This document shows, one piece after another, positions 1 through 9,236 of a DNA stretch of 43,026 nucleotides. A model generated the notes under the pieces. That model did no database searches, was not told where the DNA came from, and was given only the letters and a program-made list of their open reading frames with translations. The DNA is from Synechococcus sp. CO36386bin_29 (GTDB lineage Bacteria; Cyanobacteriota; Cyanobacteriia; PCC-6307; Cyanobiaceae), in contig WTFZ01000078.1 in assembly GCA_011523835.1 (NCBI GenBank), positions 1 through 43,026 of the forward strand. The letters run 5' to 3'. The first letter of the stretch is position 1, and every line of letters starts with the position of its first letter. The position numbers and the translations under genes are program-made.

Positions 1-2
1 GC

Positions 3-875
3 TTCGGCGTGAAACTGCCGATGTTCCCTCTCCACACCTGGCTGCCTGATGCCCACGGCGAGGCGAATGCACCGGTGTCCATGCTCCTGGCAGGCGTGCT
101 TCTGAAAATGGGTGGTTATGCCCTGCTCAGATTCAACGTTCAGATGCTTCCGGATGCCCACCTCGTGATGGCACCGGCTCTCATCATCCTGGGCATCGTC
201 AACATCGTGTACGGCGCTCTCAATGCCTTCGCCCAGGACAACGTGAAGCGCAGAATCGCCTGCAGCTCGGTCAGCCACATGGGTTTCGTGCTTCTGGGCA
301 TTGGAGCCGTGGACGCCCTCAGTCTCAGTGGTGCCATGTTGCAGATGATCAGCCATGGCCTGATTGCCGCGGCCATGTTCTTCGTGACCGGCTGCTTCTA
401 CGAGCGCACGAAAACCCTGTCCATCCCCAACATGGGCGGATTGGCCAAGGTGCTGCCGATCACCTTCGCTTTCTTCCTCGCGAGCTCCCTGGCATCGCTG
501 GCATTGCCCGGCATGAGTGGATTCATCAGTGAGATCACCGTGTTCCTCGGCATCACCAGTCAGGAGAGCTTCACCACCCTGTTCAGGGTGACCACCATCA
601 TCCTCGCGGCCATCGGTCTGGTTCTCACGCCGATTTATCTGCTGTCGATGTGCCGCCGGGTGTTTTTCGGCCCACGCATTCCCGCTCTCGCTTTCGTTGA
701 CGATATGCGTCCCCGTGAGCTCGTGATCGGTCTCACTCTGCTGGTTCCCACGCTGGTGATCGGTATCTGGCCCAGGATCGCCATGGACCTCTACGAAGCA
801 TCCACTGATGCACTCGCTGTGGATCTGGCCAGACACACAGCTGTGGCCATGCGCGCTCTACTCACCACAGGCTGA
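3..875 (+). CDS. ndhD: NAD(P)H-quinone oxidoreductase subunit 4 (NdhD), 3' part
   Basis: This is the C-terminal portion of the proton-pumping membrane subunit NdhD of cyanobacterial NDH-1, a thylakoid complex of respiration, cyclic electron flow or CO2 uptake. The frame is open to the left edge of the window, so the true start lies outside. The first visible residues read [20 protein letters not shown], the conserved antiporter-like segment of NuoM/NdhD, followed by [17 protein letters not shown]. Several long hydrophobic helices follow, with a lysine in a hydrophobic context ([16 protein letters not shown]), all typical of this family. Six bases separate its stop from the next gene, so the two are probably cotranscribed. 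I cannot tell from this fragment which NdhD paralogue (NDH-1L or NDH-1MS type) it is. Confidence 0.95.
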   Translation, partial: FGVKLPMFPLHTWLPDAHGEANAPVSMLLAGVLLKMGGYALLRFNVQMLPDAHLVMAPALIILGIVNIVYGALNAFAQDNVKRRIACSSVSHMGFVLLGIGAVDALSLSGAMLQMISHGLIAAAMFFVTGCFYERTKTLSIPNMGGLAKVLPITFAFFLASSLASLALPGMSGFISEITVFLGITSQESFTTLFRVTTIILAAIGLVLTPIYLLSMCRRVFFGPRIPALAFVDDMRPRELVIGLTLLVPTLVIGIWPRIAMDLYEASTDALAVDLARHTAVAMRALLTTG

Positions 876-881
876 TCATCC

Positions 882-2999
882 ATGCCCTCATCCGAACTGC
901 TGCGCTGCGAAGGTCTTCCTCGTTTTGAGGCCATTGATGCAGAGCAGGTGGATCAACAGATCCCTGCCCTGCTGAGCGACCTCAGCGAACGCTTCAGCGC
1001 CCTTGAGAACCAGTTACGCGATCGCCTCGCGGACATGGACAGTCACCCACTGTCCTGGGATGAGCTGATGCCTCCCTTTCATGCTCTTGGGGAACGCCTG
1101 CGCTGGAGCTGGGGTGTGGTTACGCACCTCACAGCGGTCCGCAACACACCGGAGTTGCGTGAGGCACATGCCCGTCAGCAACCGGAAGTGGTGCGTTTCA
1201 GCAACAGAGTCGGCCAGAGCGCCGTTCTGCACCAGGCCCTGCGCTCACTGCTGGAGCAGGAGAACAGCACCCTCGATCCAACCCAGGTCCGCATTCTCGA
1301 AACCGAGCTGCTCTCGATGCAGCATCGCGGAGTGGGGCTTAAGGGAGACGAACAACAAGCCTTCAACACCACCAGCGAACGTCTGGCCGCCCTTTCCACC
1401 AGCTTCAGCAATCACGTTCTCGATGCCACCCAGCAATGGAGCCTCGTCGTGCACGATCGCGAGCAGTTACGGGGAGTGCCCGAACGGGTCCTGGAGAACC
1501 TGGCCGCCGCTGCAGCCACAGCAGGTGAGCGCGCGTCCTCCGGTGCCGAACCCACCGCCGAGGAAGGACCTTGGCGACTGGGATTGGACATGCCGAGCTA
1601 CGTGCCGATCCTCACCCATGCCGAGGACCGCAATCTGCGTGAAACGATCTACAAGGCCTACGTGAGCCGAGCGAGCAGCGGTGATCTCGACAATGGCCCG
1701 CTCATCGAGGAAATTCTGGCCCGACGCCAAGAGCAGGCCCAGCGGCTGGGCTATGCCAACTGGGCTGAACTGAGCCTGGCCTCCAAGATGGCCGAAGGGG
1801 TTGAGGCGGTGGAAACCCTTCTCGAAGAACTGAGGGTTGCAGCCCTGCCTGTCGCTGAGCATGAGCTCAAGGAACTGAACAAACTCGCCGCCAGCCGTGG
1901 TGCCGGTGAGACCCTGGCTCCATGGGATGTGAGCTACTGGGCGGAGCAACTGCGAAGGGAGCGTTTCGATCTCGACCAGGAAGCCCTGAGGCCGTGGTTT
2001 CCCTTGCCACAGGTTCTCGATGGTCTGTTCGGCCTTTGCGAACGGCTGTTTGCAATCCGGATCGAAGCGGCCGATGGAGATGCACCCATCTGGCATGAGG
2101 ACGTGCGGTTCTTCCGCGTGCTCGACCGAACTGGAGAAGCCCTGGCGGGGTTCTACCTGGATCCATTCAGCCGCCCTGCCAGCAAGCGCGGCGGTGCCTG
2201 GATGGATGAGTGCCTCAACCGCAGACGCCAGGCCAACGGAGACCTAACCCTTCCGGTCGCTTACCTGATCTGCAATCAGACCCCGCCCTCCGGGGAGACC
2301 CCCAGCCTCATGAGCTTTGAAGAGGTGGAGACCCTCTTCCATGAATTCGGGCATGGCCTCCAGCACATGCTCACCACGGTCGAACACCCCCAGGCGGCTG
2401 GCATCAACAACGTGGAGTGGGATGCCGTGGAGCTGCCGAGTCAGTTCATGGAGAACTGGTGCTTCGACAGGAGAACTCTGATGGGCATGGCCCGCCACTG
2501 GGCCACGGGTGAACAGCTGCCGGAAGCGGACTACAACAAGCTCTGCAGCAGCCGAACCTTCATGCAGGGCAGTGGAACCCTCCGGCAGATCCACTTCGCC
2601 CTCACGGATCTGCGACTGCACAGCCAGTGGTCCACTGACCTCGATCTGAGCCCTGATGCCTTCCGTCGCCGTATCGCCGAGACGACTACGGTGCTGCCTC
2701 CGATTGAATCCGACCGCTTCCTCTGCGCATTCGGTCATATTTTCGCGGGGGGATATGCAGCGGGCTACTACTCCTACAAATGGGCGGAAGTTCTCAGTGC
2801 CGACGCCTTCTCTGCGTTCGAGGAAGCCGGGCTGGATCAGGATGATGTCGTGGCGGCTACAGGTGAGCGCTTCAGAAACACGATCCTTAGCCTCGGAGGC
2901 AGCCTCCGACCAGCCGAGATCTACCGACAGTTCCGAGGACGGGATGCCAGCAGTGAAGCTCTCATCCGCCATTCGGGTCTGACCGCGACTGCTGGCTGA
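882..2999 (+). CDS. prlC: M3 family oligopeptidase (oligopeptidase A-like)
   Basis: This is a zinc metallopeptidase of the thimet oligopeptidase/oligopeptidase A (M3) family, which degrades short peptides in the cytoplasm, including cleaved signal and transit peptides. At 705 aa it has the usual length of OpdA. The zinc site is explicit: HEFGH at residues 487-491, embedded in LFHEFGHGLQHML, with the expected downstream glutamate at about residue 517 in DAVELPSQFMEN. The N-terminal half is helical and charged, as in M3 enzymes. There is no signal peptide. The ATG at 882 follows ndhD by six bases with no obvious ribosome binding site, which suggests translational coupling or transcription from upstream. 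The symbol prlC follows common usage; the substrate range cannot be read from sequence. Confidence 0.95.
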   Translation: MPSSELLRCEGLPRFEAIDAEQVDQQIPALLSDLSERFSALENQLRDRLADMDSHPLSWDELMPPFHALGERLRWSWGVVTHLTAVRNTPELREAHARQQPEVVRFSNRVGQSAVLHQALRSLLEQENSTLDPTQVRILETELLSMQHRGVGLKGDEQQAFNTTSERLAALSTSFSNHVLDATQQWSLVVHDREQLRGVPERVLENLAAAAATAGERASSGAEPTAEEGPWRLGLDMPSYVPILTHAEDRNLRETIYKAYVSRASSGDLDNGPLIEEILARRQEQAQRLGYANWAELSLASKMAEGVEAVETLLEELRVAALPVAEHELKELNKLAASRGAGETLAPWDVSYWAEQLRRERFDLDQEALRPWFPLPQVLDGLFGLCERLFAIRIEAADGDAPIWHEDVRFFRVLDRTGEALAGFYLDPFSRPASKRGGAWMDECLNRRRQANGDLTLPVAYLICNQTPPSGETPSLMSFEEVETLFHEFGHGLQHMLTTVEHPQAAGINNVEWDAVELPSQFMENWCFDRRTLMGMARHWATGEQLPEADYNKLCSSRTFMQGSGTLRQIHFALTDLRLHSQWSTDLDLSPDAFRRRIAETTTVLPPIESDRFLCAFGHIFAGGYAAGYYSYKWAEVLSADAFSAFEEAGLDQDDVVAATGERFRNTILSLGGSLRPAEIYRQFRGRDASSEALIRHSGLTATAG

Positions 3000-3019
3000 G
3001 CCCACTGGGCCACCGAGCC

Positions 3020-4492
3020 ATGGCCGATGACCTTCTAAAACTCAGTGACTGCTGGGGGCAAGTTCAAGGCGACGCCACCGACATCGCTCCCTTGATTTCA
3101 TTCGAGCAGGCGCTGGAATCCAGCGTCCTGCGCCGGACAATCAGTCGGGAGGAGTGTCTCAGGTCAATCCTGAGCAATCTCAATCATCAGCAGCTCATCC
3201 CCCTGCTCTTCATGCTGCCCAGACGCTGGAGGCTGGAACAGGCGGCCTTGCCGCGATCCCTGCGCAACCTGGGGAGCCTGCTGGAGCATGGTCTGGTGAG
3301 TCCGCTGCTTCTGGCAGCCCTCGCCGATGATCTCCAGCATCTGATTCCCCCTGGGGATAAGGACAGCACAAGGCGGGGCAATGCCCTGGAGCGCTGGTGC
3401 AAGCGATCCATCGTCCTTGTCGATGGAGACTCGCTGAGCTTGCCCTCCGACCTGGACGACCTCCAGGCCTGTTCGTGCCCGAACAGCCGGTCAGAATCTC
3501 CAGGAGCACTCGCCCGCGCAGGGAAAGCCATCAGTGCAGAGCTTGAGTGGAGCAACAACGGACTGCTGTTTCAGCAAGCGCAGGACGCCCGTCTGAGAAA
3601 CCGCGTGCTCGCCCAGGTGCTCAATGTGCTCGGAAGCAACAGCTTGCCGCCAGCGTCGCGCATCGCAGCCCCTTTCCGGTTTGAAGGCGTTGATCGCGGT
3701 TCCGCACTGATCACCCACCTGATGGCCCGGGGATGGCAGTGCCGCGCCCGATTCCGGGCCAGCATCGCGAGTTTCGGGCTGGGAGCCAGCATCCGCAACG
3801 GTGACGGTGACGGTGATCGATGGGCCCAGATTCCACTTGCAGTGGCGTACCGCACTGGTCTCCACGATTCCCGGGGTGAGGAGCATCAAGCACTCCTGCC
3901 CCACTGTTCCCTTGAACTGGAGCTGAAACCTGACCTTGGGGAACCGTTCCTGCTGCAGTACTACCAGGGAACAGAAGGGTTGAACGGTTGGGCAGCCCTC
4001 AATGATCTGCATCGCCCTTGGCAGAACGACCGCACCAACGGGACCGTGGCCTACCCAGGGCCGGTGCTCACTGGTGAAACCCTGACAACAGCTCTCGATC
4101 TCTGCGACCTGATGGGTGCTGTCCACAACAGTGCAGCCATGCGCAACGGACTGACTCTCGGGGGTTACGGAGCGCTCGGCTTCTGCATCGATTCCACAGC
4201 CATCCTTGAGGTGGCACTCCGCCACAAGACCCACTTCTTTCCACTGACCCTTGGTGGTCGATGGCGTCAACTCCTGGACGATCAACTGAACCAGCTCCTG
4301 GAGAGCGGCTTGGAAGCCAGTCCTGAAACGGTGGAACGGTACCGGCAGAGCCTGGAGACCACACCGCAGGATCTGTTCGTGAACCGCAGCTCCAAAGAGG
4401 AGGCCAAGCGACGCCTGCTCGCCTGTCAGCCGCCCCACAGTCCTTTCTGCCTGGTGAGATCCCTGAATGGGGAGTGCAGGACTAGCCCTTGA
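3020..4492 (+). CDS. hypothetical protein, 490 aa
   Basis: I do not recognise the family. The protein is soluble-looking, with no signal peptide and no convincing transmembrane segment. Its N-terminal third is leucine-rich and helical (residues about 40-110, with LIPLLFMLPRRWRLEQ). A glycine-rich, better-conserved-looking stretch lies near the C-terminus (GYGALGFCIDSTAILE and FFPLTLGGRW, about residues 385-420). It starts 20 bases after the M3 peptidase stop on the same strand and is probably the last gene of the ndhD-side transcript. Its last 11 bases overlap the end of the convergent hydrolase gene. Codon use looks like that of its neighbours, so I see no sign of recent transfer. It is probably a lineage-specific picocyanobacterial protein. 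Confidence 0.8.
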   Translation: MADDLLKLSDCWGQVQGDATDIAPLISFEQALESSVLRRTISREECLRSILSNLNHQQLIPLLFMLPRRWRLEQAALPRSLRNLGSLLEHGLVSPLLLAALADDLQHLIPPGDKDSTRRGNALERWCKRSIVLVDGDSLSLPSDLDDLQACSCPNSRSESPGALARAGKAISAELEWSNNGLLFQQAQDARLRNRVLAQVLNVLGSNSLPPASRIAAPFRFEGVDRGSALITHLMARGWQCRARFRASIASFGLGASIRNGDGDGDRWAQIPLAVAYRTGLHDSRGEEHQALLPHCSLELELKPDLGEPFLLQYYQGTEGLNGWAALNDLHRPWQNDRTNGTVAYPGPVLTGETLTTALDLCDLMGAVHNSAAMRNGLTLGGYGALGFCIDSTAILEVALRHKTHFFPLTLGGRWRQLLDDQLNQLLESGLEASPETVERYRQSLETTPQDLFVNRSSKEEAKRRLLACQPPHSPFCLVRSLNGECRTSP

Positions 4493-5576
4493 GCGAAAGG
4501 CGCTCCAGTTCACGACAGACAGCCTTGACGACTGCACCACGGAACGCCACTGAAAATGGCCCTGATGCACCGTTATGGCTCATCCCCTCGATCGGGTAGC
4601 GATGCAGCCGCTGCAGCCGCTGCCATCGATTCCAATTGGACAGGAACAGCAAAGGAAGCCGACCCGGGTAGGCGATACGTCCGAACGCCGCAACCAGATC
4701 CCGGCTTCCCACGACCATCGCCACATCCTTGATGGCATCCATGGAGCCATTGCCACTGAACACCCCGCAAACCGTGATGACCTGCACAGGCACGTGGCAC
4801 AACTGCTGCAGAAGTTCTGCGGTACCGATCGCCATCTCCCCGCCGCCGCTGTAACCCACCAACACCACCCGGGCCGCATGACTGGGATGAAATCCCTGCG
4901 ATCCGAGACGACGGGCGATCTTGAGCGCTAACTCGTAATTCATCACCGGCCCGTAGCGGCGATCCGATGAAATCCCCACCTTGATCACGTTGTTGGCCTG
5001 CACGCAGAACGCACAGATCAAGCGCACCAGTCCATTGGGGTGATGCTCCTGCAGGGAGAACAAACGTTGCCAGAACCATCCGGCGAGGAGGGTGGAGCGC
5101 AAGCCAACGTTCGTGATGGTGTAGGCCTCGATGCCCTTCACCAGCAGCGTGTCTTTAGCGATCGCATTGTCGAGACAATCCAGGAACTCCATCACCCTTG
5201 GCGGATGGGATTCCTCACTCTGATGAATGCCATCCAGATACACCAGGTAGTGACGATGGATCGGAGCCTGGCCGATCTCATCGGGAAACAGACGGGAGGG
5301 ATCCGGAAGGCCACGCATCCATCCCTCCCAGAACACGAAATCCGCCATCACCGAATACACCCCCACCAGGGCAACCACGACCACGAGCACAAAGCCCGAC
5401 CACACCAAAAGCTCCAGGAGGGATTGAGGCTGTAGAAGAGCAGCAGCATCTCGACGGACAGCCGTAAGCCCGAGCAGGCTGAGCAAAGCCACACCCACCA
5501 GAACGGCGATGAGACAATGGCGAGCGAAACGCAGTCGGCTGCGTTGCTGTTGGATCGCGGCGGAGGACTCAGCCAT
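4482..5576 (-). CDS. membrane-anchored alpha/beta-hydrolase-like protein
   Basis: A 364-aa protein with two N-terminal membrane segments (residues about 20-40 and 56-79) followed by a soluble domain carrying GYSGGG with Ser at about residue 243, a nucleophile-elbow type motif of serine alpha/beta hydrolases. A candidate His lies in the C-terminal GMSHNGASG. The ATG at 5576 was chosen over the GTG one codon upstream because it forms a TGATG junction (1-base overlap) with the stop of the upstream membrane-protein gene, a translational-coupling arrangement. The catalytic domain could face either side of the membrane. The substrate is unknown; a lipid or ester is a guess. Its 3' end overlaps the unrecognised 490-aa gene on the other strand by 11 bases. 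Confidence 0.75.
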   Translation of the reverse strand: MAESSAAIQQQRSRLRFARHCLIAVLVGVALLSLLGLTAVRRDAAALLQPQSLLELLVWSGFVLVVVVALVGVYSVMADFVFWEGWMRGLPDPSRLFPDEIGQAPIHRHYLVYLDGIHQSEESHPPRVMEFLDCLDNAIAKDTLLVKGIEAYTITNVGLRSTLLAGWFWQRLFSLQEHHPNGLVRLICAFCVQANNVIKVGISSDRRYGPVMNYELALKIARRLGSQGFHPSHAARVVLVGYSGGGEMAIGTAELLQQLCHVPVQVITVCGVFSGNGSMDAIKDVAMVVGSRDLVAAFGRIAYPGRLPLLFLSNWNRWQRLQRLHRYPIEGMSHNGASGPFSVAFRGAVVKAVCRELERLSLKG

Positions 5577-6124
5577 CACCGCGATAGAGACGCCACGTCA
5601 CAGGCCAGGGTGTCGTAACTCCTGCGCCAGCGTTGCGCGAACAACAAACCCACCAGCACGAGAGCCACGACGAAACCAGGCAAGGCCACGAGCAGTCCTG
5701 ACTGAAAGGGAATGCCGTACACGGCCTTGAGCAACACCAGCACGTTGAGGTGAATCCATGCCAGCAGGCCCACCGCGATCAAATCACTGACGTAAGGAGC
5801 CGCCACAAGCACGTACAGCAGCCCAGGCCAGAGGGCGACACCCATGCGGTTGGCGAAGGTGATGGGCTGCAAAGGGATCCCTTCAAACACCATCAACATC
5901 AGGCTGTGGCAGAGGATGCAGAGCAGAAACGCCAGACTGAGAACAAGCGCATCAACAACCATGTGCAACAGGATCTGACGCGGCGTCAGCCTGTTCGCCA
6001 GCAAGGCGAAACCATGGGATGCCGACATGGAGAATCCAACTCCGATGAGGAGCCCAACACCGGAATCCATGGCCAGCAAGAGCCGGCCCATGGCGTCCAG
6101 CGAAGTGACCAACTGATCAACCAT
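5576..6124 (-). CDS. integral membrane protein, YIP1-like topology, function unknown
   Basis: A 182-aa, very hydrophobic protein with roughly four to five membrane helices (around residues 20-45, 50-75, 90-120 and 145-165) and a basic, tryptophan-containing C-terminal tail. The 1-base overlap of its stop with the start of the next gene (hydrolase-like, 4482-5576), plus only seven bases separating it from the DUF6629 gene upstream, place it inside one transcript. The membrane-anchored hydrolase and this protein may act as a pair; that is inferred only from coupling. No catalytic or binding motif is visible. The comparison with YIP1-type proteins rests on helix pattern alone. Confidence 0.75.
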   Translation of the reverse strand: MVDQLVTSLDAMGRLLLAMDSGVGLLIGVGFSMSASHGFALLANRLTPRQILLHMVVDALVLSLAFLLCILCHSLMLMVFEGIPLQPITFANRMGVALWPGLLYVLVAAPYVSDLIAVGLLAWIHLNVLVLLKAVYGIPFQSGLLVALPGFVVALVLVGLLFAQRWRRSYDTLACDVASLSR

Positions 6125-6131
6125 GAAACGT

Positions 6132-6827
6132 TCAGGCCCGATGCAACTGCGGGCGGTTAACGATCCAGATCACCATGATCGACAACACAGCACAGTAGAA
6201 ACACCACACCGAATTGAATGTGGCGCTGTAGGTGAGCCAGGTGAGGAAAATTGAGACGAAGATCAAGACACCGAAGAGCTTCACGGCCTTGTCGCTCACA
6301 GCAAGCAGAGGCAAGACAATGAATCCCCAATACATCAATTCACCGACAGGCTCAGTATTGACGAAGTTGTGAAGAATGCTCCGGAGATTGGAGACGTCAT
6401 ACAGAAGTCGCCCACTGCTGTGAACAGCAGGTTGGAGAGCCGGCGGATTGAACAGAACCGGTAGATAAAAGGCGATGCCCAGGATCGTGGCCACGATGGC
6501 AACCCATCGGAGCCGTCGTTGCAGGCCCGCTGAATCCGTTGAACGACTGATCGACCAGGCGCTCCACGGAATCCAGATCATCCAGAAGCAATACGCGAAA
6601 AAAAGGAATCCAAGCGCAGCAAGAGTCCCCAGGGGCTCACGATTGCCTGCGTCAATTGCCGTCCATTCCAGACCTTCCACCAGCTGTTGCACACCGAAGA
6701 AGAAGGGAACCAACGCCAGAGGTTTGTAATCCGGCCGTTCATGACGAGAAGCCAGATGATTGGAATACAGACCGAGGGGAATCAGGACCGCTGATGCGGT
6801 GAAACTTGCCGATGCCGAAAAACACAT
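6132..6827 (-). CDS. DUF6629 family membrane protein
   Basis: The N-terminus MCFSASASFTASAVLIPLGL, followed by a PLALVPFFFGVQQLVEGLEW segment, is the signature of the DUF6629 family: seven-or-so helix membrane proteins of unknown function, widespread in bacteria. At 231 aa the protein has normal family length. The conserved Cys2 at the very N-terminus and the FGVQQLVEG motif are both present. It lies in the minus-strand run between the lipase-like gene (51-base gap) and the small membrane protein (7-base gap). No function is established for the family as far as I know. Confidence 0.85.
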   Translation of the reverse strand: MCFSASASFTASAVLIPLGLYSNHLASRHERPDYKPLALVPFFFGVQQLVEGLEWTAIDAGNREPLGTLAALGFLFFAYCFWMIWIPWSAWSISRSTDSAGLQRRLRWVAIVATILGIAFYLPVLFNPPALQPAVHSSGRLLYDVSNLRSILHNFVNTEPVGELMYWGFIVLPLLAVSDKAVKLFGVLIFVSIFLTWLTYSATFNSVWCFYCAVLSIMVIWIVNRPQLHRA

Positions 6828-6878
6828 GCGCGGCGAACGTTCGACGACATCCCAGTGTGCTCTCGGTGACAGATCATG

Positions 6879-7517
6879 TCACCAGTCCGCAGACCTTGCG
6901 TCACGCAGGAAAGCCTGCACAAGCACGTCGAGCGAACGGGAATGGGACATCAGCTGCTGGTGGGTCAGCACTGGAAGGCTCCGAACTGTCCCGACAGGGA
7001 GATGAGCCTGCCATCCGGGAACAACCATGAGATCCCAGGGGCAGAAATAACTCACACAGTCGACAGACTGCAGTGATGAGAGATCAGAATTCAGAGATCG
7101 CAGCAACGCACTGCCGCGTTTCATATCAGCCAGCCCTGCCAACAACCATTGAGGGATCCACTGCGCCGTGAATGTTCCTTGATGTGGACTACCCACACTG
7201 ATGAAGCGATGGGTTCTCCGGGCTCCTCCCAAGTGCTGAAGCCAGACCCGACTGATGATGCCCCCCATGGAGAACCCCAGCAGGTCAATCACGGCGTCAT
7301 CTCCCCAACGGTGACCAATGTGATCGTCCAGCTGTTCAGCGAGAGTGACAAGCGGCACTGCGCCGAGACCATGGGGAAGGTGGGGGACCAGCAGAGTGCG
7401 TTGGTCGACATCCAGACGGCGAACCAGACGATCAAAGAGGCGCGGGGAATCCCAGAGTCCGTGAACAAGAACGATGGGGCGCCGCGCAGATGACAGCACC
7501 TTGGCCGTGGAGGTCAT
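6879..7517 (-). CDS. lipase-like alpha/beta hydrolase
   Basis: A 212-aa alpha/beta hydrolase with an HGLWDSP oxyanion-type motif near residue 22 and a nucleophile elbow GFSMGG with Ser at about residue 83. SVGSPHQGTF after the elbow is typical of triacylglycerol-lipase/PGAP1-like enzymes that act on acyl esters. The ATG at 7517 was preferred to the longer frame start at 7547 because it lies one base after the folB stop (TGA-G-ATG), giving tight coupling. There is no signal peptide, so the product is likely cytoplasmic. The physiological ester is unknown; turnover of membrane lipids is one possibility. Confidence 0.85.
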   Translation of the reverse strand: MTSTAKVLSSARRPIVLVHGLWDSPRLFDRLVRRLDVDQRTLLVPHLPHGLGAVPLVTLAEQLDDHIGHRWGDDAVIDLLGFSMGGIISRVWLQHLGGARRTHRFISVGSPHQGTFTAQWIPQWLLAGLADMKRGSALLRSLNSDLSSLQSVDCVSYFCPWDLMVVPGWQAHLPVGTVRSLPVLTHQQLMSHSRSLDVLVQAFLRDARSADW

Positions 7518-7518
7518 C

Positions 7519-7902
7519 TCAGAGCGGCCGGTGACGCCAACGTTCAAGGCTCACCGTACCGGTGAATCCGGCAATGGGTGGGGAACATTTGCTGAGGCGC
7601 AGGTGCATCGGCATGACCCCGTACAGACTCTCAAGCACCTCGAAGACCCGCTCGCTGAAGTGCTCGATCGTCAGGCAATGGATCTCAGCAGCGAGACCCT
7701 GAAGTGCGCTCACAGCCAGGCTGTAGTCAGCTGTGGCCTCGAGCGAATCAGAAGCCGCAGCGGTGGAGACATCCAGATGCAGGGCAAGATCCAGACGGAA
7801 CCACTGCCCATCCCTGCGCTCATGCTCCAGCACCCCCACATGGGCCCAGAGGCGCAGGTCATCGATGCGGATCACATCGAAAGAAGGAATCTGCGAGGGC
7901 AT
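7519..7902 (-). CDS. folB: dihydroneopterin aldolase
   Basis: FolB converts 7,8-dihydroneopterin to 6-hydroxymethyl-dihydropterin and glycolaldehyde in folate synthesis. The 127-aa length is normal. Recognisable elements are the N-terminal strand IRIDDLRLWAHVGVLEHER (the family motif with a conserved Glu), the ADYSLAV segment, and the central IEHFSERV helix. The ATG at 7902 overlaps the stop of proA by one base (TGATG), which makes the start secure. It sits between proA and a lipase-like gene; the neighbours do not share a pathway, which is common in compact picocyanobacterial operons. Confidence 0.93.
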   Translation of the reverse strand: MPSQIPSFDVIRIDDLRLWAHVGVLEHERRDGQWFRLDLALHLDVSTAAASDSLEATADYSLAVSALQGLAAEIHCLTIEHFSERVFEVLESLYGVMPMHLRLSKCSPPIAGFTGTVSLERWRHRPL

Positions 7903-9209
7903 CAGAGCGGCAGATCCCTGTGGGTGAAGCTGTTCGCACCCGAGGCATAGTCCGCAGCGAGGTGACCATCGCCGCGCAATCGGTAGCGATAGGTCACCAG
8001 ACCCTCCAGACCCACGGGGCCTCTGGGCGGGAGTGTCTGAGTACTGATGCCCACCTCAGCGCCGAATCCATAGCGGAAGCCATCGGCAAAGCGGGTGGAA
8101 CAGTTGTGATAAACCCCTGCACTGTCGATCGCGCTCAGGAAGCGATCCGCTGCAGAGCGATCCTCCGTGACGATGCATTCGGTGTGGCGAGAACCAAAAC
8201 GGCGGATGTGATCGGTGGCTTCAGCCAGATCGTCCACCACCTTCACCGCCAGGATCAGATCGAGGTATTCGGTGCGCCAGTCATTGTCAGTCGCTGACTC
8301 CGACACGCCCAACGCAACGCTTGCAGCATCGCCGCGGAGCACCACACCTGCCTCACGGAAGACCGGGATGGCAGCGGAGAGAAATGCGGCGGCCACAGAG
8401 CGGTGCAACAGGAGGGTCTCGATGGCATTGCATGCCGCTGGATACTGGGTTTTGCTATCCAGAGCCACCCGCACGGCTTTCTCCACATCCGCCGCCGCAT
8501 CCACATAGAGATGGCAGATTCCATCCGCGTGACCGAGCACGGGGATGCGGGTGTTGTCCTGAATGAAACGAACCAGTTCGTTGCTGCCTCGGGGAATGAT
8601 CAGATCAACCAGACCATCCAGCTTCAACAGGGCCAGGCTTTCCTGACGGGTGGTCAGAAGGGTCAGTGCATCAGGGGAGATCGCACTGGCGGCCAGCCCC
8701 GCCTTGATGGCCTCCATCACCGCTTCATTGGTGCATCGGGCCTCACTCCCCCCCTTGAGCAGGGCACCATTGCCTGAGCGGATGGCGAGGGATGCAATTT
8801 GAATCACAGCATCCGGACGTGCCTCAAAAATCACCCCCAACACCCCGAGAGGTACGGAAACCCTTTCCAGCACAAGACCTTGATCCAGCTCCCGATGCAG
8901 GTCACGGCGACCGAGAGGGTCCTTGAGGCTTGCCACCTTGCGCACCCCGTCGATCGCCCCCTCAAGCTTTGCGGCATCCAGCTTGAGCCGAGCCATCAAG
9001 GCGGGAGCCAGCCCTTCCCCGGCCGAGCGCTCCAGGTCTTCACGGTTGGCAGCCACAAGGGCCTCAGAACGATCCGCCAGAGCATCGGCGATCGCTTGAA
9101 GCGCCTGCATCCGCTCGCCATCGCTGCTCTGCCCCAGATCCACTGCGGCCAGGCGCACAGCTCCGGCCCGCTGCAGCAGCTCCGGAGATGGCACTGGGAC
9201 TTCGTTCAT
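7902..9209 (-). CDS. proA: glutamate-5-semialdehyde dehydrogenase (gamma-glutamyl phosphate reductase)
   Basis: ProA reduces gamma-glutamyl phosphate to glutamate-5-semialdehyde with NADPH, the second step of proline synthesis. The catalytic cysteine is visible in [12 protein letters not shown] at about residue 260. Further family motifs are [20 protein letters not shown] in the nucleotide-binding half and HTECIVTED in the C-terminal half. The 435-aa length from the ATG at 9209 fits; a TTG four codons upstream in frame is less likely. The gene lies 27 bases after the ROK kinase and overlaps folB by one base. proB is not in the window. Confidence 0.97.
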   Translation of the reverse strand: MNEVPVPSPELLQRAGAVRLAAVDLGQSSDGERMQALQAIADALADRSEALVAANREDLERSAGEGLAPALMARLKLDAAKLEGAIDGVRKVASLKDPLGRRDLHRELDQGLVLERVSVPLGVLGVIFEARPDAVIQIASLAIRSGNGALLKGGSEARCTNEAVMEAIKAGLAASAISPDALTLLTTRQESLALLKLDGLVDLIIPRGSNELVRFIQDNTRIPVLGHADGICHLYVDAAADVEKAVRVALDSKTQYPAACNAIETLLLHRSVAAAFLSAAIPVFREAGVVLRGDAASVALGVSESATDNDWRTEYLDLILAVKVVDDLAEATDHIRRFGSRHTECIVTEDRSAADRFLSAIDSAGVYHNCSTRFADGFRYGFGAEVGISTQTLPPRGPVGLEGLVTYRYRLRGDGHLAADYASGANSFTHRDLPL

Positions 9210-9236
9210 GCCTGAGGGCAACGCTCACTTTGGCCA

